A program made the translations under genes and the position numbers. DNA of 64,000 nucleotides from Cheiracanthium punctorium (Eukaryota; Arthropoda; Arachnida; Araneae; Cheiracanthiidae). How positions within the stretch are numbered: position 1 is the first letter of the stretch; each line of letters opens with the position of its first letter. This document shows, in pieces, positions 44,815-55,888 of this stretch. The DNA lies in contig JAWZYV010013188.1 in NCBI GenBank assembly GCA_038373885.1, positions 62,001 to 126,000 of the forward strand. Direction: 5' to 3'. The notes under the pieces were generated by a model. That model was not told where the DNA came from. It saw only the letters and a program-made list of their open reading frames with translations, and did not search any database.

Positions 44815-46085
44815 ATTCGCGTATACCAAGTTTAATCGAAATCGGTTGGACGATATTCTCATAGCAAACGGCTAAACGGAATAGAATTCGACGTTGTGCT
44901 GCGGCACCAAGTGGCAAGTTAAGGAAAACGGATAGCATAAAAACCTTCTCCATCATAAAAGATTTAGGTTAACCAAATTTAACGGTGCTCAACAGTGCTG
45001 GAGTTTTTCAACCTCATAAACACATACCAACATTCATTTTTATCTATAACCAGTGTTATTATATATACCAGTCTCAAATAAAATCCAGTTTCAAATCTAA
45101 GCCTCGCCAAAGTGCCAACATACGCCATTTTGCAAGAGTTTTTTCAGGGAATCATTCGAAGCATTGACTTAGCAGCAATCAATATGGGAAATGGTTCGAC
45201 CGCCAAAGTGTAAAGCACGCATTTATTTGAAAAGTGGAATCCCTTAATACAGCCGAATTTTTTAAAATTATCAACTATAACGTGTTTTATTCATCGTTAC
45301 TCCGATGTACTAAATGAGAAGATTTCAATTTTCTGAAATTTGGCGGAATTCCCCCAACTTAAATCAATGTACTCAATTGGCGAGAATTCTGATGTTAGAT
45401 CGCTTGAAATCCCTTAATAACTGCATTATTTCTTCACGGATCATTAAAATTTAACGCTGTATTCTAATAAAACCTTTGCACTTGTTTTCAAAAATCTATT
45501 TTCTTAAGCTCTCAATAAATTGCGCCAAGCCAAAAACTGTGCAAACCGCTAGAACTCACTTACTCAAAATCACTATTTCAGCCATTTTATTTTTTCGCCA
45601 AACTAAAAAAATCTACACATTAGCCTCGGAAATCTTCAATTCTTATTGTTTTGCGTATAAAACATTTCATTCCTGCTCTGATTTCCCATGCACACGATAT
45701 TATAATTAAAAAAAAATAACCTTACGAATATAAACTAACAAAAAAAAAATCATTATTATTCTTTTATTTTTACTTTGAGAATTTAAAACATTTTATTCGG
45801 CAAAATCGCCATACATGGCAACCACGATCCTTATTTCACACTTTTTTCACTACAGGGGTTACAATTACGGAAAGCTTTTTGCTTGGAGAGCATAAAAAAT
45901 CTCTTAAATTCCGGGAACGGGTGGACTTTCAAAGTTTTAATGTGGACTACGATTTATTCTATATTATTTTACATATCTGTGCTAAATTTCAGACCGATAG
46001 GTCCATTTTTGTGGATTTGTATACGAATCAAATCCAAAAACAAACAAACAAACAAACAACCAGAATTTCATTTTTATTTATAAGA
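44815..46085 (-). mobile_element. Helitron family A copy 3, 3'-truncated
   Basis: The 5' end (minus strand TCTTATAAATAAAAATGAAA at 46085, T at 46086) and about 1.27 kb inward match copies 1 and 2. The match stops near 44815, inside the first tandem unit, so the terminal hairpin and CTAG are missing. The CTCF-like core at 44898-44911 is mutated. Such a copy could not transpose again by the normal route. Confidence 0.82.
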
Positions 46086-46559
46086 TAATTACAGATTGAT
46101 ATTTTTAAAGAAACCATTCGTTCATTCATTTGCGCAGAGTAATTGTTGCTTGTAAATAAAAACCAATGGAATTCAATCATATCGTTAGATAACTTTTTTT
46201 AGATTATTCTTTTAATTAGCCTCCTCCCCCCCCTCCCTAATTGATCCCTGATGTCAACATAGGTATTCGGTTTCATAGTTCTGATAATTTTTGTTTTTTG
46301 TAAATATTTAAATAGCTTAAAAATGAGGTTTGAATTGCACGCGAGTTTTTACGTCTAATTCATATTTATGCATAATCCAGAGTTATGAATAAATTATTCA
46401 AGTATGCTGTCATTATTTTTTCATGGAAAAAATTTCAAACTTATTTAAAATGTCGGCTATAATTATTACATTTTTTTAAATAGTTGATGCAAGTATGTTT
46501 GCTTTCATATTTTATGCTCTGATTCTAAACTACTTGTGATTTTTTTGTTTACTTATAAT
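46086..46559. other. Intergenic, AT-rich
   Basis: A C-rich run lies at 46222-46236. No gene is seen up to the target site of the hAT element (CTTATAAT, 46552-46559). Confidence 0.4.
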
Positions 46560-47285
46560 TAGATCGCAGATTATATACACTTAAAGAATGACAAAATATG
46601 TATGCAAATATGCATAAAAAAATCTTAAAATATGCACTAAAAATCTAAAAGTATGCACTAAATTTCTAAAAATAAGCACCAAATAACTGAAAAAAATATT
46701 CACATAATAACAGAAAATAAAAACGTATTTACTTCTAAAAGTATTTTCTATGTCTTACCTTGCAATTATGACGCATTTTTTTCTCTCTTTGAAAGTTGAA
46801 AACATGATGAAAGTCAGAATAAGAAGTAACGAAGGCTGTTTATGTGTTAAAGCAGAATCAATTTTTATTCACAGTCTTAGTGATATGAAATATGAATTAA
46901 AATTGCTTTCAGTAATTTTTGTTACACTACACAAAAGTGTTTTTCTAAATTTTCAATAGCAAGATTTTGTCTTTTGTCATCTAAAACTATTTTATATGTT
47001 GAAAACGTTCTTTCAACATCAACGGATGTCACTGGACAGTACTTATAATATTTCCCTTTGGATGGTTTTACTTCTTCCTGTAATTCATACCCCTCACCAT
47101 TAATAAAATTATTTGTTTTATTCACTGCCAAAAATCCTGATTTTTTATTCAAAATAAAATTCACTTTCTCACTGATTTCTTGTCCCATTGACTCTGGAAT
47201 CTTACCAACGCATTCCTGTAGTTTTACAACTTGACTTATTGCATCTCTCAGCAGCATATTTTGACATTTTAATTTCGAATGGACA

Positions 47286-47741
47286 TATCTCTAAGCATTT
47301 CTTTCGCAATGAAAACGAAAGAAGAATCGGCGCTGTCCAAAGCATTAACTACATCTTTTATGGAGTCAAAATTTTCAGAATAAAATACAGCGGCATTTAA
47401 CCAAGTGCCCCCATCTTGTCAATAGAGGCTGTGGTGAAAGTGGGAGGTTGGAATACATTTACCGTTTTTTTTTTTTTTTTTTTAGTGCGCAAAGGAGCTT
47501 TTAAGAATACTTCTTAATCCTTTAACGTGCAGTGTTCCCGCTCTGGGAACACCAAACTCTTTTGACTGTTGCCAGTCACGAAGAATAGATTCGATTTCTA
47601 TAAAAATAGTGTGATATAGCACCACGAGAATCCTTTACTTTTTAGCACGTCAGTTCCCGTAACAAAAATTGTCACGATTATTTTTAACAGCACTGGCATC
47701 TGCTGGAAAATGGAAGAATGCGAGAACAGCTGGATAGATTG
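47286..47741. repeat. Direct duplication, left copy
   Basis: Nearly identical to 50179-50642. It holds the middle of the hAT transposase plus the left 224 bp of the piggyBac-like MITE (from TTAA at 47514-47517). Differences are a few substitutions and a shorter T-run (about 23 vs 32). Because both copies include the MITE part, the duplication came after the MITE inserted. Confidence 0.85.
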
Positions 47742-49351
47742 CTGGATAGATAGTCAGTCTTTGGGGAAAAAGTTCTGAGACTAAGGAAAAAGTCCTGCAG
47801 ACCAATTAAGAGCAACCTTTACAATATATTTGTGTATCTATTTTGCATTTAACGTAATTTGCAAATTTTTAAACTTATTTTTAACAACCTGCTGAGAGAT
47901 TTCAAAACCAATATTTAATGTGCACATGTTCATTATTTAGAAAATTCTGCTAAATATAATTTTATTCGTGACATTTGACACTGGTTGATAACTTACATTT
48001 ATGATTATTGTATTTTCTTTTTTAGGGTCTTATTTGGGATAAACCCAAGTTCCGGGTCAAAAGTGAAGAAGGAAAAGGGGAGAAAATATTTATCTATTAA
48101 CCCTAAAATTCTCCAATTTACGAAAAAATTTCAAAATTGTGTGTTTTTTGAAGATGAGACTGTTTAAATTTTTTTTTCATATTTTTTTTCTGTGTATTTT
48201 TCATAATTCTTTTAGTATATTGTAATTTGTAAAATAAAATAAGTTTTTTTTTCTCTGAAGAATCTGTTTATTATTTAACAATAAATTTCTTAAGTGTATA
48301 GAATGATTTACAACAGTTTGTAAGTTTTGGTATATTATGACCATTCAAGGTATTTTCCTGCTACAAATAAATAAATAAAAGTGAATTTAAGTATGCATTA
48401 CTAGAGGTGGATTTAAATGTTTTAAGCAACCTACATTATTTTAGAATTTCATTTTATGGTAAATTAATATGAAATTGTCTTCTTTTTATTTTAAAAAGAA
48501 TCTTAAAATAATAGCATTGGTTAAATTATGCATCTTATTTTTTGTGAGAAGGCAAAAAAAAAAATTGAAATAAGGTAAATTTTTTCTTGAAAATTTTTAC
48601 AAATTGCTTTAAATTTGACAAACACTGCATAAAGATTAAACATTAATTATATGCAGTGAATTTTATCACAGCCTGTGTACTCGGTCAAAACAGAATTGTA
48701 GAATATGTACCGGTTTAAAAATTAAGGGTGTTTATTTCAGAAATTGTGCACCTTTTAAAAGAATTTAAGCTCAAGATTTGAAAAAAAAATTAATGCCTTA
48801 TAAGTAGCACTAATATAATCGCTAAAGGGTTGATAGTTATGAAACACGCATGAAAAAATTGTAAAACTGCACTCAAGCAAATTATTACCGAAAGGGTGAA
48901 AAACTCTTGTATCATTTTGAATTGCCATATCTGTGCTTTATAATTTTTCTGAAAACTGCAAGATATATACAATTTGTTCTTATTATTACAGTATAGTACA
49001 GTTTGTGGGGAAAATAGTGCTACTTTGTTTTTAAGTGTTGAACATCGTTGGTTTGTTTCAAAAGCTGTTAAAGTTTTGTGATCACTATAACTTTATAGAA
49101 GGTACAGTCTTAATAATGCATGTACATACCATATTACCATGGTACATACCATATTACCATATTATAAATTTGCAGAATATGTACTGGTTAAAATTGACAC
49201 AAATAGTATGCAGTTATTTTGCAATACATATACTAATTAAGTTATTTACAGTATGTGTACTATAAATTTAATTTCTAGTATATCTACTGGTTAAAAGTTC
49301 ATTACAGAACAAATACAATAAATTATTTTTACAGTGTTACATATACTGGAA
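47742..49351. other. Inserted block, left part: AT-rich with TACTGGTTAAA-like motifs
   Basis: No ORF of note. From about 48690 to 49320 short phrases such as TGTACCGGTTTAAAA, TGTACTGGTTAAAA and TCTACTGGTTAAAA recur at intervals of about 60-80 bp. This looks like an older arm of the palindromic satellite that follows. The two TACCATATTACCAT phrases at 49127-49162 are a short direct duplication. Confidence 0.5.
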
Positions 49352-49713
49352 AAAAATACCTATGCTGTAAATTTCTTATATGTTATATATACCGTAAAAA
49401 AAGCACATATACCATAAATTTCTTATATGGAAAATAAAGGTAAATGTGCCATAATCAATTTTTAAAGCGGTACATCTGCTTCAAACGAAATGTTTAGTAC
49501 ATATACTGTACATAATTTTTAATCAGTACATGCATGTACTGATTAAAAATTATGTACAGTATATGTACAAAACATTTCGTTTGAAGCAGATGTACCGCTT
49601 TAAAAATTGATTATGGCACATTTACCTTTATTTTCCATATAAGAAATTTATGGTATATGTGCTTTTTTTATGGTATATATAACATATAAGAAATTTACAG
49701 CATACGTATTTTT
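49352..49713. repeat. Near-perfect 362-bp palindrome with no spacer
   Basis: The centre lies between 49532 and 49533 in GTACATGCATGTAC. Arms of 181 bp are reverse complements with only a few mismatches seen (for example TTTAGTACAT vs ATGTACAAAA, and ATACCT vs ACGTAT near the outer ends) and no indel. It could extrude as a cruciform or fold into a long RNA hairpin. Confidence 0.9.
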
Positions 49714-50107
49714 CTACGGTATATATAAGAAATTTACAGCATACGTATTTTTTCATGGTATAGGCACTTTTTTACGGTATATATACCGTATAAGAAATTT
49801 ATGGTATGTGTACTTTTTTTACGGTATATATACCATATAAGATATTTATGGTATGTACACTTTTTTAACGGTATATATACCATATAAGATATTTATGGTA
49901 TATTTACTTTTTTTACGGTATATATACCATATAAGATATTTATGGTATATTTACTTTTTTTACGGTATATATGCCATATAAGATACTTATGGTATATGCA
50001 CTTTTTTAACGGTATATATACCATATAAGAAATTTATGGTATATGAACTTTTTTTACGGTATACATACTATAAAATATTTTACGGTACATAAGCCGTATA
50101 GTAAATT
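49630..50107. repeat. Palindromic minisatellite, about 57-bp units
   Basis: Eight to nine units, each with ACGGTATATATACCATATAA (itself a near palindrome), then GATATTTATGGTATA and a T-run of 6-7. Neighbouring units differ by few bases. The array overlaps the right arm of the palindrome, so the palindrome's arm is made of the same unit. Confidence 0.85.
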
Positions 50108-50178
50108 TACGGTACATGTACTGGTCCCACTGCTGCCAGTACATGTACCGTAATTTGGGATTGAAATTTTTTGCAGTG
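50107..50178. repeat. 18-bp inverted repeat and MITE-like end of the inserted block
   Basis: CGGTACATGTACTGG (50110-50124) and its exact reverse complement (50136-50150) flank an 11-nt loop; the match extends 3 bp outward. The block then ends TTTTTTGCAGTG on the plus strand at 50178, reading CACTGCAAAAAATTTC on the minus strand, like a MITE terminus. No opposite end was identified. Confidence 0.75.
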
Positions 50179-50355
50179 TATCTCTAAGCATTTCTTTCGC
50201 AATGAAAACGAAAGAAGAATCGGCGCTGTCCAAAGCATTAACTACATCTTTTATGGAGTCAAAAATTTCAGAATAAAATACAGCGGCTTTAACCAAGTGC
50301 CCCATCTTGTCAGTAGAGGCTGTGGTGAAAGTGGGAAGTTAGAATACATTTCCCG

Positions 50356-50386
<31 letters not shown>

Positions 50387-50642
50387 TGCGCAAAGGAGCT
50401 TTTAAGAATACTTCTTAATCCTTTAACGCGCAGTGTTCCCGCTCTGGGAACACCAAACTCTTTTGATTGTTGCCAGTCACGAAGAATAGATTCGATTTCT
50501 ATAAAAATAGTGTGACATAGCTCCACGAGAATCCTTTACTTTTTAGCACGTCAGTTCCCGTAACAAAAATTGTCACGATTATTTTTAACAGCACTGGCAT
50601 CTGCTGGAAAATGGAAGAATGCGAGAACAGCTGGATAGATTG
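50179..50642. repeat. Direct duplication, right copy
   Basis: The counterpart of 47286-47741, starting TATCTCTAAGC and ending GGATAGATTG. To its right the piggyBac-like MITE is complete, so this is probably the ancestral side. Confidence 0.85.
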
Positions 50643-50874
50643 TCCAATGCTGAAAAAAGGGCAGCGGTTGCCATCGCTCGACTTAACTACCAGAAAGATG
50701 GCGGACGATCGAAACGTTCATCGCGTGCAACAGATCTAGAGATCCTTTTTTGACGATAGCTGGCTGTGGCACGCGATGAACGTTTTGATCGTCCGCCATC
50801 TTGCTGGTAGTTAAGTCGAGCGATGGCAACCGCTGCCCTTTTTCAGCATTGGGAAAGGGTTGCGCCTCAAAGGG
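50419..50874. mobile_element. piggyBac-like MITE in the hAT gene, TTAA flanked
   Basis: TTAA lies on both sides (50415-50418 and 50875-50878). The ends after TTAA are TCCTTTAACGCGCAG on the left and, on the minus strand, CCCTTTGAGGCGCAAC on the right; CCCTTT-starting ends next to TTAA are typical of piggyBac. Inside is a long hairpin. The target TTAA lies in the coding frame of the hAT transposase, whose sequence resumes directly on the far side apart from one missing base. Confidence 0.85.
50644..50852. repeat. 85-bp-arm hairpin inside the MITE
   Basis: 50644-50728 and 50769-50852 are inverted copies with about three differences (AGAAAGATGG vs AGCAAGATGG; one A in a homopolymer), around a 40-bp loop. 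Confidence 0.88.
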
Positions 50875-52108
50875 TTAACGCAGGATAGCAGTTTATTCAC
50901 AGGTAGGTATATTTGTCTTACTTTTTCTGCTACTCTGTGAGGCCCGTGGGCTATACAAGTAATATGTATCATAATTGGAAAAAAAACTTCAAGTGCTGAT
51001 GCTACTTTTATCATGTAAGGTGCTGCATCGGTAATGAATACTAACACGTTATCAGTCATGTCTTTTTCAGATCACAATAATTACAATGAATCATTAACAA
51101 ATCTTGCTTTGCTAGAAAAGCTAACTTTTCCCAGTACTTTGCAAGAAATAAGATGTGGACGCGATGGGACAATATCTCGCTTTCGACAAGCTTAATGTGC
51201 TATAATATAACGTCCATTTTTATCTGTCGTTTCATCAGCGCTAATCCATATGTAGCTTGCACAAATATCTTGGCGAATTTTGTCAAGTACTTCTTTATAA
51301 ATAGAATCCAGATAATTTTTTCTGATTGTTGATTAGTCTGGAATATTCTGATTAGTACAATATTTCTTCAAAGAATATCTGAAATGTTCATTATTTAATT
51401 TCTTAAATGGAATGTTGCTGCTAACTAGAGCTTTCTATAAGTCAGTAGAGAACTCATTTTTCTCCTTTCGAACCGAAGAAGATTGCATAGTTAATAAAGC
51501 TTGCAAAGGTTTACGATCTTGGAGATTTTTCTTTGCTGAATGAGTACTGGTTTGCACGTGTTGAACGATCTAAAAAGCCTTTTACACGGGATGTTTTTCT
51601 CACATATTGTGCAGAAACAATTTCGCCATCTGTAGTTTGGTCTTCTCCATAATCCGAAATCCACGTCTTCATCAAGGTTGGCATGCTTGCTTTCATTTCA
51701 GCCATTTCAGAAATTTTAATATATAGGGTATGAATTTAAATTGTTGCAAATGCATTGATGAAAATTGATAGGTGGGCTTTACTACTTGACACCAGTATGG
51801 AAATGCATAGCTTTCTTCAGCCCCTGAAAGAGATGCACGATAGTTCTGTGAACATAACGAGTAGGAGAATGAAAACGGAAAATGTTGGGCTATTTTGCTG
51901 GGAACCTGAGATTGTATAAATTTTTCAGAGTGGGACTTAAAGATAAAAAATGTTGAATGGAAGGCAAAAAAGATTTACAAATTCAAAGCTAAAGAGATTG
52001 AAATATGCATCTAACAGAGAAAATATGTCATTTTATGCAAAATCACAAAAAACACCTGAAATATGCAGTTGCATATGCGATTGCATAAATCCGCGGTCTG
52101 GTTATAAT

Positions 52109-52910
52109 ATTGACTACATTTCATCAAAATGGATGAAAACGTATATGTAATTAAATCTTATGGATATTGCATATTTTTCTCTTAAATAAATTAATATTTA
52201 TAAATAAAATGTTTCATCAGTTATTTAAAATATTTCTTTCACCCTAAGCCAAGCTATGCGAACATAAATGATTGATCTACTGGAGCGATTTCGCTAATAC
52301 AACGCTGGGTCTCAGGGGAGCATTCAAAGATCCATGTTGAGAAACGACCCTGGTCACAAGTCTTCTCTGTTGTCTCTTCTTTCTGATGATGTGAATGAAC
52401 AGTTTAAACCCTGGTCACCAATTATATATGAAACCCATATATCATACACTAAAATGAGAGGGAGGGATAAGCAGGCTTTTCTATAACCATCCCGTCCCCA
52501 ATTGAAACTTTTATGAATTCACTATTCCGCACATTGGGGCCGCTTGATTAGATTAAAATTTTATTTGCGCAACATGTCCTGAGTTCTGCATCATTTCTAA
52601 CAAAATTTAAAGCTTCATATAATTTCAAAAGCCAATGAAACTTCCATCAGCCACACAATATTACATTTACGCTGTTCCTCAAGTAAACAAATAAAAACAA
52701 ATACTTTTTCGGTGTCATGTCACATTACATATACGGATTAAATCTGAATTTTTAATCACTTCAAATGCACATATGAGTTATTTTGGTAACTAATATATGT
52801 ACTAATGTGGTAATATGTAACTAATTGTTATTTTTTATACTAATTTTCAATTTTTAATAGTATCAATGAAAAGTATTAATGTTACTAAAAATATGCTAAC
52901 AAAATCACAG
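52109..52910. other. Intergenic, AT-rich, nothing recognised
   Basis: No gene or bounded element. AAAATGAGAGGGAGGG at 52451 is a short purine run. Confidence 0.4.
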
Positions 52911-52916
52911 TCCTTA

Positions 52917-53010
52917 ATTTTGCGAGACTCGCGAGACGTCTCGCGCGAGATAAGGCAGTCAGTTTCTCTGCGAGAGACGAGACGAGACAGTCCTGTTTCT
53001 TGTCTCTTGT
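52917..53010. repeat. GAGAC-rich segment with a 16-bp palindrome
   Basis: CGCGAGACGTCTCGCG at 52930-52945 is a perfect palindrome. CGAGAC/GTCTC motifs continue to 53000, ending TCTTGTGCATCTCT, which read backwards (AGAGATGCACAAGA) looks like a hAT end. No partner end was found. Confidence 0.5.
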
Positions 53011-53149
53011 GCATCTCTATGTGCAACATTATCTTATCTCCGAAATCTCCCAAGATTTAAGAAAAGTATATCGCCAAATTTGGCTCAAAAACATTGTGTT
53101 GGAAAGTGTTTTATAATCGATGCCTTTGGCATGATTTATCTTTCCTGTT

Positions 53150-53643
53150 TCTTTCGAGAAACAATGGTGAATGACGGTATTTTGCGCTTTTGAAACATTT
53201 GACGAAACTAAACAGCTGTTGGATGATCGCCGAGGTACGTCATGGTTTATGCAAGATGGGGACTGTCTACACCGTACATAAGACGTTTATGGCTTCCTGG
53301 ATGAATAATTCGATGACAGAGTAAAACTATTCGAAAACAATGGCGAAAAACATGAATCGACTTCCATAGTCTCTCAACTTCACCCTCTTCCTCAATGCAC
53401 GAATTGTCTTCCTGGCTACGCCCCTGACGTGTAGTGTGGAAGATGAGCATATTAAATTGGTTTTGATGTAACTGTTCTCTGTGTCTGAGCTCTTTTTCTG
53501 GTATCCGTATTGTCGCTTATAGCGTCATCGATGTATCAATTTACGAATTTTTAAATTAACATACCACTTGTTTCATGCTTCTATCGATCCCCATTTTTGA
53601 GTTATTCCTATTCAAAGTTACGGGTTCTTCGTGAAACATCCTG
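53150..53643 (+). pseudogene. Mariner-related (DUF4817-type) transposase fragment with right terminal repeat
   Basis: At 53238 one frame reads SWFMQDGDCLHRT, stop, DVYGFLDE, stop, FDDRVKL: the Q-D-G-x-x-x-H-x-T block with the second catalytic aspartate, followed by L-x-E-x-F-x-D-R. The element ends CGTGAAACATCCTG at 53643 with TA after it, matching CAGGATGT ends such as that at 6342. The left part is missing or unrecognisable. Confidence 0.6.
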
Positions 53644-53800
53644 TACAAATGAGAATAAACCCACTTTTGAGTCAAAAATTCAAATTTGTATAACTCACTG
53701 CAAAAGGATTATAAGTTAAAGATCAGTTCTTGTTTTCAACGGCAGCTAAATTTCATAACAAAAGGAAATAAATTTAATATCTTCATATCGCCTTCAGTCT
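53644..53800 (+). repeat. Diverged repeat shared with 39535-39640
   Basis: TCAAAAATTCAAATTTGTATAACTCACTGC, then CAGTTCTTGTTTTCAACGGCAGCT, follows the same order as at 39.5 kb. The identity is unknown. Confidence 0.5.
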
Positions 53801-54137
53801 GAATTGTTGTCTTTGTCTGAATACAGAATATAGAAGAAAAGCAATATAGCTATGATTCTTAAGAGCGGAACTTTTCTATTAAAAGAGAGATTTCGCCTTC
53901 CATAAATGGATAAAGGAATAGATATTTTTATTTTGCGCAAAACAAAATCAGTGTTCTAGATCCGAAAATCTGAAATAGCCTGACATAAATTTTCACAAAT
54001 GAGGAAATATCAAGCGTAGGTTATTTAACTCGCAATAATTTACGATGGCTTTTTCTGTTTTTCTCGGTTTTGTTAAGTGAAACGTCTCGATATAGCGTTT
54101 TAAGATATTTGCTGTGCAATTCAGATTTTATCATTCA
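53801..54137 (+). repeat. Unit B copy 2, first part
   Basis: GAATACAGAATATAGAAGAAAAGC, AGAGATTTCGCCTTCC, AGCCTGACATAAATTTTCACAAATGAGGAAATATC (53966-54000) and TTTAACTCGCAATAATTTACG line up with copies 1, 3 and 4. The Helitron pair at 54138-57351 or its left member cuts it; the sequence after 55453 resembles what follows in copy 3. Confidence 0.6.
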
Positions 54138-55452
54138 CTAGCTGAAGTACCCGTCCTCGACGAGTTAGTGAATGCAAATTTCCAAAAAGCAAGAACTTTC
54201 GTCAGCATTGTAGGAGTACACAGAATGGATGTAGTATGTTGCCAAAGTAAAGAAAGCGAAGTTATGATTTTTATGTATTGTTAAAATATTACAGGTTAGA
54301 GAGTAACTAAGTAATATCATTTCATTCGCTTTAGTCGTAATTATGTGATGCGCGAACGAATATTTACGCATATTGAAATAATTTTCGCAAAATCTCAAAA
54401 TTTAATCAACATTTTTGAAAAATTGGAAGCCTAGAATTTAAGTTGAGTGACAACCTATCATGTCACCCAAATTCGTTTCATTCCCTGCAGTCTTTATTTC
54501 GTGATGCTGGAACAAATTTTCAGCATTTTGAAACGATTTTCGCAAAATCTCAAACTGTAATCAAAATATTTTTAAAATTCTCTCTCTCAACACGTATAAA
54601 TTAAGATTAGCAACTACCTATCATATCACTAAATTTCGTATCATTCGTATTAGTCGTTATTAAGTGATGTTTGAAGAAATATAAACGTATTTTGAGAGAA
54701 TTTTCACAAAATCTCAAAATCTAATAAAAATGTTTAAAAAATTGGACTCCTATAGTTTTCGTTGAGCAACCATCTATCGTGTGACCAAATTTCATATCAT
54801 TCACTTTAGTTGTTATTACGTAATGCGGGAACAAAGATTCTCTCAGTTTTAAACGATTTTCACAAAATCTCGAAATCTGATCGATTTTTTTTAATTAGAT
54901 GCTTATAGTTTAAGGTGAGTGACCACCTATCATGTCACCAAATATCATTTTTTCACCTTTGCAGTTATTACGTGATGTGCAAACACAAATTTACGCAGTT
55001 TGAAAGGATTTTCGCAAAATCTCAAAATCCAATCAAGATTTTTTAAAAATTCGACGCCTATGTTTTAAGTTGAGTGACTACCTATCATGACACCCAATTT
55101 CATATCATTCGCTTCAGTCGTTTTTACGTGATGCTTGAACACAAATTTACGCAGTTTGAAACGATTTTCGCAAAATCTCAAAATCTAATCAAGATTTTTT
55201 AAAAATTCGACGCCTATGTTTTAAGTTGAGTGACCACCTATCATGACACCCAATTTCATATCATTCGCTTCAGCCGTTTTTACGTGATGCTTAAACAAAA
55301 AAAGCGTCACGGACAGAATGACAGAATGACAGACAGACAAACTTTTTTTTGAGGGCCGCATCGGATTCCCGGGTGCTTGAAACGGATAGAAATCGCAAAA
55401 TATTTGAATTCCAAGAAATGTACAGACAAAAGTCTAATTTTATTTATATAGA
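54138..55452 (-). mobile_element. Non-autonomous Helitron, family B, left copy
   Basis: On the minus strand it starts TCTATATAAATAAAATTAGA at 55452 and ends with hairpin arms ACTCGTC/GACGGGT (one mismatch), then ACTTCAG and CTAG (plus-strand 54138-54141). The flanks are A54137 and T55453. The body is a tandem array of about 156-bp units with GCATCACGTAAAAACGAC and GATTTTGCGAAAATCG landmarks. No protein is encoded. A 77-codon frame at its 3' end also exists in the right copy but only reflects their shared sequence. Confidence 0.85.
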
Positions 55453-55888
55453 TTTAAAAATATACATGTATAACCACGCGTTTCGTATTCATTTTTCAAA
55501 GGCTTGTACCGGATTGTAAAAGGGAGTGAGGGAATTGCATTTGACAAGTTTGAGATGTAGCATTCTGAATGAAGAGGCAATAAATGCTGCAATGATGGTG
55601 AACGAATAAAAAAGTTGAATCGAAACATCGTGTTCTTCACGTTCTGAAGAACTTAAGTGATTCTGAATGAAGATTCCTTAGCGATCGTGTAAGTTAAACT
55701 TGATTATACTCATAATTAATTACAAGAACATTCAACAATAAACTGCTGGTATTTTTACGAATTTGAAGAATTTTGAGATACCCTTGTTTTGTTATAAAGA
55801 TACTAGTGTGTGATTGTTTTTCATATTAATTAAATACATATGTACCAAACTGAAATCCTAAAAAATAATCATAATCATATCTTATCTA
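55453..55888. other. Spacer between inverted Helitrons; probable continuation of unit B copy 2
   Basis: AGGCAATAAATGCTGCAATG...GAACGAATAAAAAAGTTGAATCG (55577-55623) resembles AGGATGTAAGAATGAAGCAG...AACGAATAAAGAACTGAATGA at 58990-59038 in unit B copy 3. If so, the left Helitron inserted into unit B. Confidence 0.4.

Larger units (their letters stand above)
46922..51705 (-). pseudogene. hAT transposase (BED-finger type), broken
   Basis: Read on the minus strand. An N-terminal zinc-finger region starts near 51705 (TTDGEIV, then in a shifted frame FCTIC and QHVQTSTH, a C-x2-C...H-x4/5-H pattern of BED type). Next, near 51250, is [13 protein letters not shown] with a conserved hAT acidic site. 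At 51059-50880 is VFITDAAPYMIK...AHGPHRVAEKVR. The ORF is then split by a MITE at a TTAA within a Val-Asn/Lys codon pair. Past it, KAAVFYSEIFDSIKDVVNALD (50297-50240) and AKEMLRD follow. The C-terminal part at 47257-46922 has the hAT dimerisation motif YCPVTSVDVERTFSTYK and ends in ENLEKHF. Frameshifts, in-frame stops and two insertions make it inactive. Confidence 0.85.
46560..52100 (-). mobile_element. hAT transposon, 5.5 kb with internal insertions
   Basis: The terminal inverted repeats are TAGATCGCAGATT (46560-46572) and, on the minus strand from 52100, CAGACCGCGGATT: 10 of 13 match and the next bases are also alike. The flanks CTTATAAT (46552-46559) and GTTATAAT (52101-52108) form an 8-bp duplication with one mismatch, as expected for hAT. 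TATGCAxATGCAT-type motifs lie just inside both ends. The transposase gene runs on the minus strand (51705 to 46922) and is dead. Two later changes interrupt it: a piggyBac-like MITE (50419-50874) and a 2.4-kb block (47742-50178) between two 460-bp direct copies. Confidence 0.82.
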
